This document shows positions 55,886-64,000 of a stretch of DNA of 64,000 nt, one piece after another. The stretch is from Muribaculum sp. Lineage in GTDB: Bacteria; Bacteroidota; Bacteroidia; Bacteroidales; Muribaculaceae. Location: positions 1,102,449-1,166,448 of the forward strand of contig JAMPAZ010000001.1 of NCBI GenBank assembly GCA_023666965.1, in the 5' to 3' direction. A program made the translations under genes and the position numbers. The stretch's first letter is position 1. Each line of letters starts with the position of its first letter. The notes beneath the pieces were generated by a model, which saw only the letters and a program-made list of their open reading frames with translations, was not told where the DNA came from and made no database searches.

Positions 55886-56818
55886 TTAAAATAGTATCCG
55901 CTTGATTTTACCTGATTCGGTTCGTTGGAATTTTTCCGCACAAAGGACTTCTTTTGGCACGCTGTAGCGATTTAGCACACAGCGTGCCTTTTCTACAATA
56001 TCGTCTTTGTTGATTTTTGAGTCGTCGGCTTCGATATAAAGGACTGCTTCTTCTCCCCATCGGGAACTTGGACGGCCAACGATGTAGAAAGGATAGGGGA
56101 TTATGGTTGACAATTGGGCCTCAATCTGTTCGGGATGGAGTTTTATGCCACCGGAGTTGATGACATTATCGGCGCGACCAACCCAGACGAAACGCCGGCT
56201 GTCGAGGAGATTCACGATGTCGTTTGTTACGAGCCGTTTGAAAGAAAGATCCGGAGCGTTAATGACGAGGCATCCGCGAGAGTCGGTCTCTAAAGATATT
56301 CCGGGCAGAGCTGTGAAATATTCTTGATGCTGTGTGATGTCGCGCAAAGCAACATGGCTACACGTTTCGGTCATTCCGTAAGTAGCATAGGCGTGAATCG
56401 GAGATTCTAAAATCACCCTCTCTATTTCCGGCGAAATCTGGCCTCCGCCAATTATGACTTTTTTAATTTGGTTTTTTGATCTAAGCAGACCTTCGACTTG
56501 CGACGGAACTACTGCTGTCAGGCTGACAGTTCCATAGTTGTTTGCACTAAGCGGTTCAGCAGACGGGCGTTCTTGAATGAGTTTTGCACCGGAGACGATA
56601 CTCCTGACCACCATCATTTTACCTGCGATATAGTCAGTAGATAGTGGAAGGACGAGGAGCGATTCCTCTGTTATTCCGAAAAATCGGCATGTGGCTTCGG
56701 CAGATCTGCGCATATCGGATTTTAGCAGTCTAATCTCTTTCGGCGCTCCAGTTGATCCTGAAGTATATGCAACCACATAATCCAGCGTATTGTTCCATTC
56801 ACTCAAAAATTTGTCCAT
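55886..56818 (-). CDS. menE: o-succinylbenzoate--CoA ligase
   Basis: Adenylates and couples OSB to CoA in menaquinone synthesis. The P-loop YTSGSTGAPKEIRL is near residue 18, followed by YATYGMTETCSHVA, the DSRRFVWVGRADNVINSGG hinge and a C-terminal lysine in TESGKIKRI. At 310 residues it lacks much of the N-terminal lobe seen in E. coli MenE (about 450), but the core motifs are present. Last gene of menB-menC-menE. Confidence 0.9.
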   Translation of the reverse strand: MDKFLSEWNNTLDYVVAYTSGSTGAPKEIRLLKSDMRRSAEATCRFFGITEESLLVLPLSTDYIAGKMMVVRSIVSGAKLIQERPSAEPLSANNYGTVSLTAVVPSQVEGLLRSKNQIKKVIIGGGQISPEIERVILESPIHAYATYGMTETCSHVALRDITQHQEYFTALPGISLETDSRGCLVINAPDLSFKRLVTNDIVNLLDSRRFVWVGRADNVINSGGIKLHPEQIEAQLSTIIPYPFYIVGRPSSRWGEEAVLYIEADDSKINKDDIVEKARCVLNRYSVPKEVLCAEKFQRTESGKIKRILF

Positions 56819-56836
56819 AAGTAACGGAGGATATTG

Positions 56837-57916
56837 TCAAATTTGAGGGATTCTTGAAAGTCTGTCGGCTCGTAGTGTCAGCGGGAAGGGAATATTGTTG
56901 GTATACAGACCTCCGGTTCCAAGTCCCTGTGGCCATGATGCACATGCATTTCCACCATAAATGTGCGCCGCAACTTCCCTGGCGATCGCGTTAAGTCCGA
57001 TATTTGATTCGAGTGCGGACGTATACCACCAGCCGATGGCTCTATTATCGGCCTCTTTACACCACCGTCTTGCTTCAGAGAGTCCTCCGCATAAAGAGGG
57101 CTTAAGTATGATCATTTGAGGCTTTATTACGTCGAGCAATCTACGCTTGGAATCATAGTCGCGACTGCCGATTAACTCTTCATCGAGGGCTATCGGAATA
57201 GGGCTTTCTTTGCAGATAGTGGCCATCAAATTCCATTGACCGGCTTTTACCGGCTGCTCGATTGAATGTATATCGTAGTATGCTAATCGTTCCAATCGCT
57301 TCAGGGCATTTCCGGCCGAAAACGCGCCATTGGCATCGAGCCTGACTGTCAAACTCGTTCGGTCGTATCTTTCTCTGATGTGTGCAAGCAGATTAAGCTC
57401 TTCCTCAAAGTCGATTCCTCCGATTTTGAGTTTGATACAGTTAAACCCCGAGTTTAGCTTATCGTCGATCCTGTGGAGCATCTGGATTGAATTTCCCATC
57501 CAAACAAGTCCGTTGATAATAATTGATGTTTTTCCGCTTTCCCATCCGAGCATTGACTTAGGGCAATGTCCTGCGCGGATGTTTAAGTCAGCGACGGCAC
57601 TTTCCAGACCAAATTGAATCGAACTGTATGGATGCAGATAATCGCCTAATGAGTATGAGCCGTCGGTTTCGTTTCTCACCGAAATGGACCCATTGCAGAT
57701 TAAGTCGCATACTTTGGCAAGTTCGGTTTCGTAGTCGGGCTTGTCGTCGGCGCTTAATCCTCTGAATATGGCTGCTTCTCCGACTCCGAAAAGGGAAGGC
57801 GACTCTTCTTCGTAAAGTGTGATGAAAAAGGTCTCCTTCTCAGTCATTGTTTGCCTCGAAGTTGTCGCCGGCTCTTTAAATTTAAGGAGATAGCGTCGAT
57901 ACTTGGCTTTTATCAT
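56837..57916 (-). CDS. menC: o-succinylbenzoate synthase
   Basis: Enolase-superfamily dehydratase making OSB from SHCHC. The KxK acid/base motif is in CIKLKIGG, metal ligands in VRLDANGAF, SIEQPV and ALDEELIG, and the second lysine in MIILKPSLCGG. 359 residues. It overlaps the menB stop by one base (TAATG) and is 18 bases upstream of menE. menF, menD and menH are outside the window. Confidence 0.92.
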   Translation of the reverse strand: MIKAKYRRYLLKFKEPATTSRQTMTEKETFFITLYEEESPSLFGVGEAAIFRGLSADDKPDYETELAKVCDLICNGSISVRNETDGSYSLGDYLHPYSSIQFGLESAVADLNIRAGHCPKSMLGWESGKTSIIINGLVWMGNSIQMLHRIDDKLNSGFNCIKLKIGGIDFEEELNLLAHIRERYDRTSLTVRLDANGAFSAGNALKRLERLAYYDIHSIEQPVKAGQWNLMATICKESPIPIALDEELIGSRDYDSKRRLLDVIKPQMIILKPSLCGGLSEARRWCKEADNRAIGWWYTSALESNIGLNAIAREVAAHIYGGNACASWPQGLGTGGLYTNNIPFPLTLRADRLSRIPQI

Positions 57917-58734
57917 TATCCGGGGAATTTCGGAAATTGCTGAAAGTCGGGGTCGCGCTTTTCGAGGAAGGCATTTTTACCTTCTTGAGCTTCTTCCATC
58001 AGATAGTACATTAACGTGGCATCGCCCGCAAATTCCATCATACCGCGTTGTCCGTCAAGTTCGGCGTTCAGCGCACGTTTAATCATTCGGATTGCCATCG
58101 GACTTCTTTTCAGAATAGTCTCGCACCATTCCACAGTTTCATCTTCGAGTCGTTCGAACGGGACGACTTTATTGACCATCCCCATTTCTTCGGCTTCTTT
58201 TGCTGTGTATTGCCTGCATAGGAACCAAATTTCACGTGCTTTTTTTTGTCCGACACAGCGGGCAAGATACGACGATCCGAATCCGGCATCGAAACTGCCG
58301 ACTTTAGGGCCGGTCTGCCCGAAGCGCGCATTTTCGGATGCAATCGTCAAGTCGCAGACTACGTGAAGAACATGGCCTCCGCCGATTGCATAACCGTTAA
58401 CCATGGCGATTACAGGTTTCGGTATGGAGCGGATGGCTTTGTGGAGGTCGAGCACATTAAGCCTGGGCACCCCATTGTCGTCGATATATCCGCCGACACC
58501 TTTGACTTTTTGGTCGCCTCCCGAGCAAAAAGCCTTGTCGCCGACACCTGTAAGGATTATTACCCCTATGTCAGGCCGTTCTCGACAAATGCTCATGGCA
58601 TCGAGCATCTCAAAGTTGGTTTTGGGCCGGAAAGCGTTATAAACTTGGGGGCGGTTGATGGTTATTTTCGCGATACCGCCGTATTGTTGGAAAAGAATAT
58701 CTTCATATTCTTTAATCGTAGTCCATTCTCTCAT
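57916..58734 (-). CDS. menB: 1,4-dihydroxy-2-naphthoyl-CoA synthase
   Basis: Crotonase-fold ring-closing enzyme. Typical segments are [71 protein letters not shown] and [10 protein letters not shown]. 272 residues is normal. First gene of menB-menC-menE; uses the MenE product, so the operon supplies consecutive steps. Confidence 0.96.
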   Translation of the reverse strand: MREWTTIKEYEDILFQQYGGIAKITINRPQVYNAFRPKTNFEMLDAMSICRERPDIGVIILTGVGDKAFCSGGDQKVKGVGGYIDDNGVPRLNVLDLHKAIRSIPKPVIAMVNGYAIGGGHVLHVVCDLTIASENARFGQTGPKVGSFDAGFGSSYLARCVGQKKAREIWFLCRQYTAKEAEEMGMVNKVVPFERLEDETVEWCETILKRSPMAIRMIKRALNAELDGQRGMMEFAGDATLMYYLMEEAQEGKNAFLEKRDPDFQQFPKFPG

Positions 58735-58783
58735 GTCTAATAATTGTAATCAAGTTAAATCAGTTCGCCTTTTCCGATTTAAT

Positions 58784-59689
58784 TCATGCTTTAACTGAAG
58801 CATGGGAAGTACGTGTGGCGAAATATTGGTTGTAAACAATACCTGCAATTATGAGCACCAGACCGATAAATGTCGTGTACACAATTGGCTCGTGAAGCAC
58901 CATGGAAATGAAGAACAGCGACATAAAGGGCGCTAAGTAGCACATTTGATTGATTAGCGCGGGATTATCAGTAGTGCGTATAGCAATGCCGAAGCATATA
59001 AAAGGAATTCCTATCTCGAATGCTCCTACGTACATACCGGCAAAAAGTGCTGAAGCTGAAGGTATTGATACATCGACAAAACATGCTCCTATCGACATAT
59101 AGACCATTCCGAACAAAAAACCCAGGAAAAGGCTGACGCTTTCAGGAATCTTATTTTTTATTCTATCGTTAAGCATCCAGTAGACAGCCCAAAGCACCGC
59201 GCTGGCCCCGGCCATGGACAAACCAACGATAGAAAGTTCGCCGTTGATGGATTTACCGCCAAGTGAAATCATCGTTAGTCCGGCAAGTGAAACCGCCATG
59301 CCGATGTATTTCTTTTTCGGGATGGGCTGTTTGTTGAATATGGCAAGAAGTATCAGCAGAGCTATTGGCCACAGATAATTGATAGGCTGAGCCACCTGCG
59401 CCGGCAGATAATCGTATGAACCGAATAGGATCAGATAGTATATTACAGGATTAATCAGCCCCATAAACGCCATAAGCAGCCAGAGAGATGGTGACAAATT
59501 GCGAAGTTTGCCCCACGATTTCTGGACTGTCATCATGACGGTAAATATTACAAGAGCTGTAGCGCAGGCGATAAACAGCGTTTGAAAAACGGTCAGATAG
59601 CTCAAAGCCACTTTGAATGCCGTAGCGACTGTAGACCAGCTCAGCACCGCTAACGAGGCATAAACTATAGATTTATTAGAGCTATTCAT
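58784..59689 (-). CDS. DMT (EamA) family transporter
   Basis: 301-residue inner-membrane protein with ten predicted helices in two EamA repeats (about residues 8-140 and 150-290). Substrate unknown; relatives export amino acids or other metabolites. Its start overlaps the end of the aminopeptidase P gene by four bases, suggesting a shared message and possibly export of peptidase products, which is speculation. Confidence 0.88.
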   Translation of the reverse strand: MNSSNKSIVYASLAVLSWSTVATAFKVALSYLTVFQTLFIACATALVIFTVMMTVQKSWGKLRNLSPSLWLLMAFMGLINPVIYYLILFGSYDYLPAQVAQPINYLWPIALLILLAIFNKQPIPKKKYIGMAVSLAGLTMISLGGKSINGELSIVGLSMAGASAVLWAVYWMLNDRIKNKIPESVSLFLGFLFGMVYMSIGACFVDVSIPSASALFAGMYVGAFEIGIPFICFGIAIRTTDNPALINQMCYLAPFMSLFFISMVLHEPIVYTTFIGLVLIIAGIVYNQYFATRTSHASVKA

Positions 59690-61059
59690 CGCAATGCTTC
59701 AACTTCTTCTGTCGTTAGTGGAATTTTCTTGCCAAGTCGGCGTGCTCCATCCGTGGTAATCAGATAGTCTTCTTCGTTTCGAATTCCTCCAAAATCACGC
59801 CATTTTTCCAACTCATCGTAGTTGATGAAGTCTTTGAACCGCCCTTCGCCCTTCCAGTAATCGATGAGCTCGGGAATGAAGTAAACGCCTGGTTCGATAG
59901 TAAGCACGAATCCCGGTTCAAGCGGGCGTGCCAGACGCAGTGACTTACGTCCGAACTGAGTACTCTTAGGCTTTCCGTCGTAACCGACCCAAACTTCACC
60001 CAGGTTTTCCATGTCGTGGACATCGAGACCCATCATGTGTCCAAGGCCGCACGGGAAGAACATGGCATGTGCACCGGCGGCTACCGCTTCCCGTGGATCG
60101 CCCTTCATTATGCCTAAATCTTTCAGACCTTGGCAAATCACTGTGGCAGAGAGTTCGTAGACATCCAAAAACGGTACGCCGGGTTTTAGAGCTTCGACTG
60201 CTGCAATATGCGATGCTACCTGTATGTCGTAAATAGTCTTTTGGCGGGGAGTGAAGGTCTTATCTGCGCAGATGGTCGACGACATGTCGCCCGCATAACC
60301 CATGGACGTTTCCGCTCCGGCATCGACAAGGAGCATGTCGCCCGGTTTTACTATATTGCCATGGTAATGATTATGTAAAGTCTGTCCGTTAATCGTAGCA
60401 ATTGTCGGGAAAGAGAGCGAACATCCATTCGCCGTAGCTACGGCTTCAAGCGCGGCTACCACCTCATATTCGTGCATACCGGGGCGAAGTACCTTCATAG
60501 CCGTGGTATGCATGTCGGCCGTCACGTTGCAGGCTCGTTCGATTTCTTTAATTTCCTCTTCGGTTTTATGATTGCGCATATCCACTACGGCACGGATGAA
60601 ATCTACCGACGGCACATCGTTGCCCGGCTTGATTCCGAGCAGATTCCACAGTTTAATTTGGTGTTCGGGGCGATATGTGGGTAATGTGTGGATTTTCTCT
60701 CCCGATTTAGTGGCTTTGTCCAGATAGCCCTTAAGTTCCTTTGAGGGTAGAGTGATTTCGATGCCATTTCGTTGTGCTTTTTCGTGTAAAGTAGGTTGGT
60801 TTCCCATCCATACGATATGGTCGATCGACAACTCGTCGCCGAAAATTATTTCTCGGTTATTGTCTATGTCAATAATTGCGTTCAAGCCTGCATACGGCAG
60901 ACCGAAATAGTAAAGAAATGTGGAGTCCTGTCGATATGGATATGTATTGTCCTCATAATTGGCACCTGATTCATCGTTCCCTAAAAACAAGAGCAAACCA
61001 TTGCCAACCTTCTCTTTCAGCGCTTTACGGCGCTCAACATAAGTGTCTTTTGCAAACAT
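59686..61059 (-). CDS. pepP: Xaa-Pro aminopeptidase (aminopeptidase P, M24B)
   Basis: Dinuclear metal peptidase removing an N-terminal residue before proline. An N-terminal AMP_N domain (residues 1-130) is followed by the pita-bread domain with metal ligands in LLVDAGAETSMGYAGDMS, the histidine in CGLGHMMGLDVHD, and glutamates in LTIEPGVYF and near GGIRNEEDYLIT. 457 residues. Coupled to a DMT transporter by a 4-base overlap. Confidence 0.94.
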   Translation of the reverse strand: MFAKDTYVERRKALKEKVGNGLLLFLGNDESGANYEDNTYPYRQDSTFLYYFGLPYAGLNAIIDIDNNREIIFGDELSIDHIVWMGNQPTLHEKAQRNGIEITLPSKELKGYLDKATKSGEKIHTLPTYRPEHQIKLWNLLGIKPGNDVPSVDFIRAVVDMRNHKTEEEIKEIERACNVTADMHTTAMKVLRPGMHEYEVVAALEAVATANGCSLSFPTIATINGQTLHNHYHGNIVKPGDMLLVDAGAETSMGYAGDMSSTICADKTFTPRQKTIYDIQVASHIAAVEALKPGVPFLDVYELSATVICQGLKDLGIMKGDPREAVAAGAHAMFFPCGLGHMMGLDVHDMENLGEVWVGYDGKPKSTQFGRKSLRLARPLEPGFVLTIEPGVYFIPELIDYWKGEGRFKDFINYDELEKWRDFGGIRNEEDYLITTDGARRLGKKIPLTTEEVEALR

Positions 61060-61085
61060 GGTCGTATTACTTTGAAAAATGTTCC

Positions 61086-61093
61086 CAAATTTA
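61086..61093 (-). promoter_or_regulatory. -7 box of pepP
   Basis: TAAATTTG on the minus strand matches TAnnTTTG, about 27 bases before the pepP start. No good -33. Confidence 0.4.
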
Positions 61094-61216
61094 CGACTTT
61101 ATCTCAAAATAGCATTCCTAAAACCGAAAGTTTTTTGGCCGTGGCCGTGTGCAAAGATTCGGTAAGATAACAAGACCTTAAATTGATATTGATTTATAAA
61201 CTTCAGGGAAGATGTA

Positions 61217-63580
61217 TTAGTCGAATACGCCTTCGATGCTTTCTTGCGTGTCGGGCGACTCGTCGACATATTCACCATAGTATTCTTTGTGGCACAAATC
61301 AATCCCCTCGGGGAATTCAAATTTAGCGTCCTGACTGTAGGGGAGAGTGGGGTCGGCGTAAACTCGTGACATAAACTTTCCGTAGATCGGAAGAGCCATA
61401 GATGCGCCTTGTCCCATGGCCATGCCGTTGAAGTGTATGTAGCGCTCATCTCCTCCGACCCATGTCCCGGAAACGAGTTGTGGGGTGAATCCCATGAACC
61501 ATCCGTCCGAGTTGGAATTTGTCGTTCCGGTTTTACCTCCGGTCTGAGCGGTGATATTATATGGAGGTCTGCGGAGACGATTTCCGGTTCCACCGTCGAC
61601 GACGTTGAGAAGTATAGACAGAATTTTATAGTAGGCTTCCGTGCTTATTACTTCAGTGTGTCGCGGTGCAAATTCGGTGATTATGTTACCGTTGTTGTCT
61701 GCAATTGCGGTGACGTACATGGGATCTACCCTCATTCCATTATTCGCAAAAGCTGAATATGCAGTGACCATTTCTTTAACTGACACATCGCACGGGCCGA
61801 GACATAAAGATACTACGGGATCGAGATGATTCGTGATTCCAAAGTTGTGCATGTTACGCACAAGTTGCGCGGGCGAAAGCTGGCTCATAAGTCGGGCGGA
61901 AATCCAGTTGTTTGAATTAGTGAGCGCCCATCGTATGTCGACCATCTCTCCAACGCGTGCTGTCCCGGCATTTCGTGGCGACCATGGTCGTCCAAGTTCG
62001 TCGTAGATTGTCGGTTGCTCGTTAAGAAATTCGTCGCATGGTGTAAATCCCTCTTCCATCGCATAGGTGTATAAGAACGGTTTTATTGTCGAACCGATTT
62101 GGCGACGGCCGGTAGAGACCATGTCGTATTGGAAGAACGAAAAGTTCGGCCCTCCGACGTAGGCTTTTACATGTCCGTTGACGGGATCCATTGACATAAA
62201 TCCGGCGCGTAGGAAATGTTTGTTGTAGATCAGTGAATCCATAGGGGTCAATATCGTGTCGACAGGGCCGGAGTAGGTGAACACTTTCATTTCGATCGGT
62301 GTATTGAATGCTTGCTCGATTTCACCCTCGGTCTTGCCTGCTTGCTTCATTGCTATGTACCTGTCGGTCGACTTTATAGCCTTGTCGATCAGCCCTTCAA
62401 GTTGATCTTGGGTCAGTTCGGTTCGATTGGTGGTGTATGGTGCGCCTTTTACGCCTTTCTTCTCTTTGAAGAAGCTTGGCTGGAGTGTTTGTCCAAGGTG
62501 TTCGACGACGGCTTCTTCGGCATAGCGTTGCATACGCGAGTCGATAGTAGTATATATTTTTAGACCATCGGTATAGATGTCATATTTTGTTCCGTCGGAT
62601 TTTGGATTTTTTTCAATCCATCCGTAAAGCGGATTAATCTCCCATGCTATGGAATCATCGACAAATTTTTGTGCTTCCCAAGCGTGGTAGTCAGATTTTA
62701 CAGGTTTCTTTGCGCGGAGGATTCGGCGAAGTTCTTCGCGGAAATATGGTGCAGGGCCTTCCTTGTGGTCGGCGCGATGGAAATCGAGTATTAATGGCAA
62801 TTGCTTCAAAGAGTCGAGTTCGGCTTTTGTCAGCATATCGTTTTTATACATCTGCTCGAGCACTACATTGCGGCGCTCCTTGACGCGTTCGGGCTTGCGC
62901 ACCGGATTGAAGTATGAGGGATTCTTGACCATCCCAACGAGAGTGGCCGCCTCTTCTACCGTCAGATCCTTAGGCTCTTTGCCGAAATATACGTATGCGG
63001 CCGACTTTATGCCGACTGCATTATATAGGAAGTCGAACTGATTTAGGTACATTTTGATGATTTCGTCCTTTGAATAGAATCGTTCGAGCTTTACTGCTAT
63101 CATCCACTCTATAGGTTTCTGCAGGGCACGCTGTGCCAATCCGGAGCTTGTGGGAGAGTAGAGTTGTTTGGCGAGCTGCTGGGTAATGGTCGATCCACCA
63201 CCGGCATTTTTCTGACCCATCAACAGTGTCTTAACAGCCACTCGTCCCAATGCTTTTACGTCGATTCCTGAGTGCTCTTCAAAACGAGAATCTTCTGTAG
63301 CTATCAATGCGTCGATAACATGTTGCGAGATGTCGTCGTAGTCGGCATATACGCGATTTCCAGTGCCTGAAAAATAGCGACCTAACTCTTCTCCGTCAGA
63401 GGAATAAACTACTGATGCAAAACGATCCTTGGGATTTTTGAGTTCCTCTACGGCCGGCATGTAGCCGATTGCTCCATTGTATATAAGTAATAAAACGGCA
63501 AATACGGTTATAATTGCGATGCCGAATACGGCCCACAATATCGTTATTATGATTCTGGATTTTTTGCTAATCTTGTTCAT
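61217..63580 (-). CDS. Penicillin-binding protein 1A, bifunctional glycosyltransferase/transpeptidase
   Basis: Class A PBP that polymerises and cross-links peptidoglycan. One membrane helix (about residues 10-33) is followed by the GT51 domain (Glu96 in IATEDSRFEEHSGID, GGSTITQQLAKQ, KDEIIKMYLNQ) and, after a linker, the transpeptidase domain with GSTIKPFLYTYAME, SNN in TNSNNWISARL and KTGTTNSNSDGW. An acidic C-terminal tail follows. 787 residues is typical of the mrcA group. Confidence 0.94.
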   Translation of the reverse strand: MNKISKKSRIIITILWAVFGIAIITVFAVLLLIYNGAIGYMPAVEELKNPKDRFASVVYSSDGEELGRYFSGTGNRVYADYDDISQHVIDALIATEDSRFEEHSGIDVKALGRVAVKTLLMGQKNAGGGSTITQQLAKQLYSPTSSGLAQRALQKPIEWMIAVKLERFYSKDEIIKMYLNQFDFLYNAVGIKSAAYVYFGKEPKDLTVEEAATLVGMVKNPSYFNPVRKPERVKERRNVVLEQMYKNDMLTKAELDSLKQLPLILDFHRADHKEGPAPYFREELRRILRAKKPVKSDYHAWEAQKFVDDSIAWEINPLYGWIEKNPKSDGTKYDIYTDGLKIYTTIDSRMQRYAEEAVVEHLGQTLQPSFFKEKKGVKGAPYTTNRTELTQDQLEGLIDKAIKSTDRYIAMKQAGKTEGEIEQAFNTPIEMKVFTYSGPVDTILTPMDSLIYNKHFLRAGFMSMDPVNGHVKAYVGGPNFSFFQYDMVSTGRRQIGSTIKPFLYTYAMEEGFTPCDEFLNEQPTIYDELGRPWSPRNAGTARVGEMVDIRWALTNSNNWISARLMSQLSPAQLVRNMHNFGITNHLDPVVSLCLGPCDVSVKEMVTAYSAFANNGMRVDPMYVTAIADNNGNIITEFAPRHTEVISTEAYYKILSILLNVVDGGTGNRLRRPPYNITAQTGGKTGTTNSNSDGWFMGFTPQLVSGTWVGGDERYIHFNGMAMGQGASMALPIYGKFMSRVYADPTLPYSQDAKFEFPEGIDLCHKEYYGEYVDESPDTQESIEGVFD

Positions 63581-63585
63581 ACGTG

Positions 63586-63593
63586 CAAAGGTA
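63586..63593 (-). promoter_or_regulatory. Candidate -7 box immediately before the PBP1A start
   Basis: TACCTTTG on the minus strand ends only five bases before the ATG at 63580. If used, the mRNA would be leaderless or nearly so. It may be a chance match; no -33 TTG is at the usual distance. Confidence 0.35.
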
Positions 63594-63947
63594 GCTATTT
63601 TTATCTTAATGCACTCCTGCGAGCTTTACTAAAACGCTAAGCGTTAAAATTTTTTAGGAACATCAGCATATATTTGGGATGGTTGAAGTGCTTTAGCGGG
63701 TTGTCGCGATATGTTATTCAAATAAATTTATTGACGTTTTTTTTGCTTTATGGAGTGGATAAAATGGTTGCTTATAGTGTTTTATGATAGTTGTATAAAC
63801 AAATGAATTTTTGGGCATTTAAAAATGGATGCAAAAAATGACGAAAAAAATTTTGTGGTATGCAAAATTCTCCTTACCTTTGCATCGCAATTGAGAAAAC
63901 AACCTCTCAAAGCTGAAAGAGTTCGGCAGATAATTGCAATAATAGTT
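63594..63947. other. AT-rich gap between PBP1A and tRNA-Lys
   Basis: About 350 bases with no open frame of note. Apart from the tRNA promoter at its right end and several TTTG-containing AT-rich stretches, I see nothing in it. Confidence 0.5.
63852..63882 (+). promoter_or_regulatory. Promoter of tRNA-Lys
   Basis: TTTG at 63852-63855, 19-base spacing, TACCTTTG at 63875-63882: the best consensus promoter in the window. The tRNA starts 65 bases downstream. Confidence 0.7.
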
Positions 63948-64000
63948 GACTCCGTAGCTCAGTTGGTAGAGCAACTGACTCTTAATCAGTGGGTCGAGAG
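63948..64000 (+). tRNA. tRNA-Lys (anticodon CTT), 3' end outside window
   Basis: Acceptor GACTCCG, T8-A9, D-arm with GCTCAGTTGGTAGAGC and an anticodon arm with loop CTCTTAA in a 5-bp stem ACTGA/TCAGT, giving anticodon CTT. The sequence ends within the variable/T-arm region, so the acceptor 3' strand is not seen. Confidence 0.93.

Noticed and set aside
58246-58740. 164-residue plus-strand frame
   Set aside because: Antisense to menB, no independent support.
1-64000. Prophage, integrative element or insertion sequence
   Set aside because: No integrase, transposase, phage structural or mobilisation gene was recognised anywhere in the window.

Overview
The window is chromosomal DNA from a member of the Bacteroidales. 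Several things point there: an LpxC-FabZ fusion, a very long Rho with a disordered insert, TAnnTTTG-type promoter boxes, a TamL lipoprotein, a PorE-like type IX secretion lipoprotein and an AspT-fold transporter with RCK domains. Pectin enzymes together with type IX secretion signs fit Muribaculaceae best; that family-level placement is inference.

Layout. 1-9.1 kb (+): the end of trigger factor, then clpP-clpX, recQ, hisH-hisA-hisF-hisIE and an FtsE-like ATPase. 9.1-13.8 kb: a broken DUF4465 gene facing a minus-strand rhamnogalacturonan operon (PL11 lyase, GH105 hydrolase, DUF4861 protein). 14-14.8 kb (-): rplU-rpmA. 14.9-21.9 kb (+): an SDR sugar-acid dehydrogenase, phoH-purC-menG, and the lipid A genes lpxD-lpxC/fabZ-lpxA. 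22-26.2 kb: a DUF695 protein, a DigH-like glycosidase with a PBP4-type carboxypeptidase, a small lipoprotein and a CYTH enzyme. 26.2-28.6 kb (-): rlmD-queD-queE. 28.7-36.2 kb: thioredoxin, an AspT-type transporter, a HAD phosphatase, TamL and rho. 36.9-39.8 kb (-): a restriction-modification-repair operon (C5-cytosine methyltransferase, unusual restriction endonuclease, Vsr) between rho and clpB. 40-50 kb: clpB, a secreted GH13 enzyme with a possible type IX sorting tail, rubrerythrin, an MBL-fold hydrolase, and a GSCFA / PorE-like / S9 peptidase run. 52.5-63.6 kb: priA, a Crp/Fnr regulator, menB-menC-menE, a DMT exporter, aminopeptidase P and PBP1A. The window ends inside a tRNA-Lys gene.

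Most of the window is core metabolism, proteostasis and cell envelope. The accessory parts are the rhamnogalacturonan operon with its neighbouring pseudogene and the methyltransferase-endonuclease-Vsr operon. The latter is the best candidate for something new: its endonuclease seems to join an N-terminal PD-(D/E)XK-like nuclease region to a C-terminal recognition domain of the NgoFVII type. No transposase, integrase, prophage or CRISPR array was seen.
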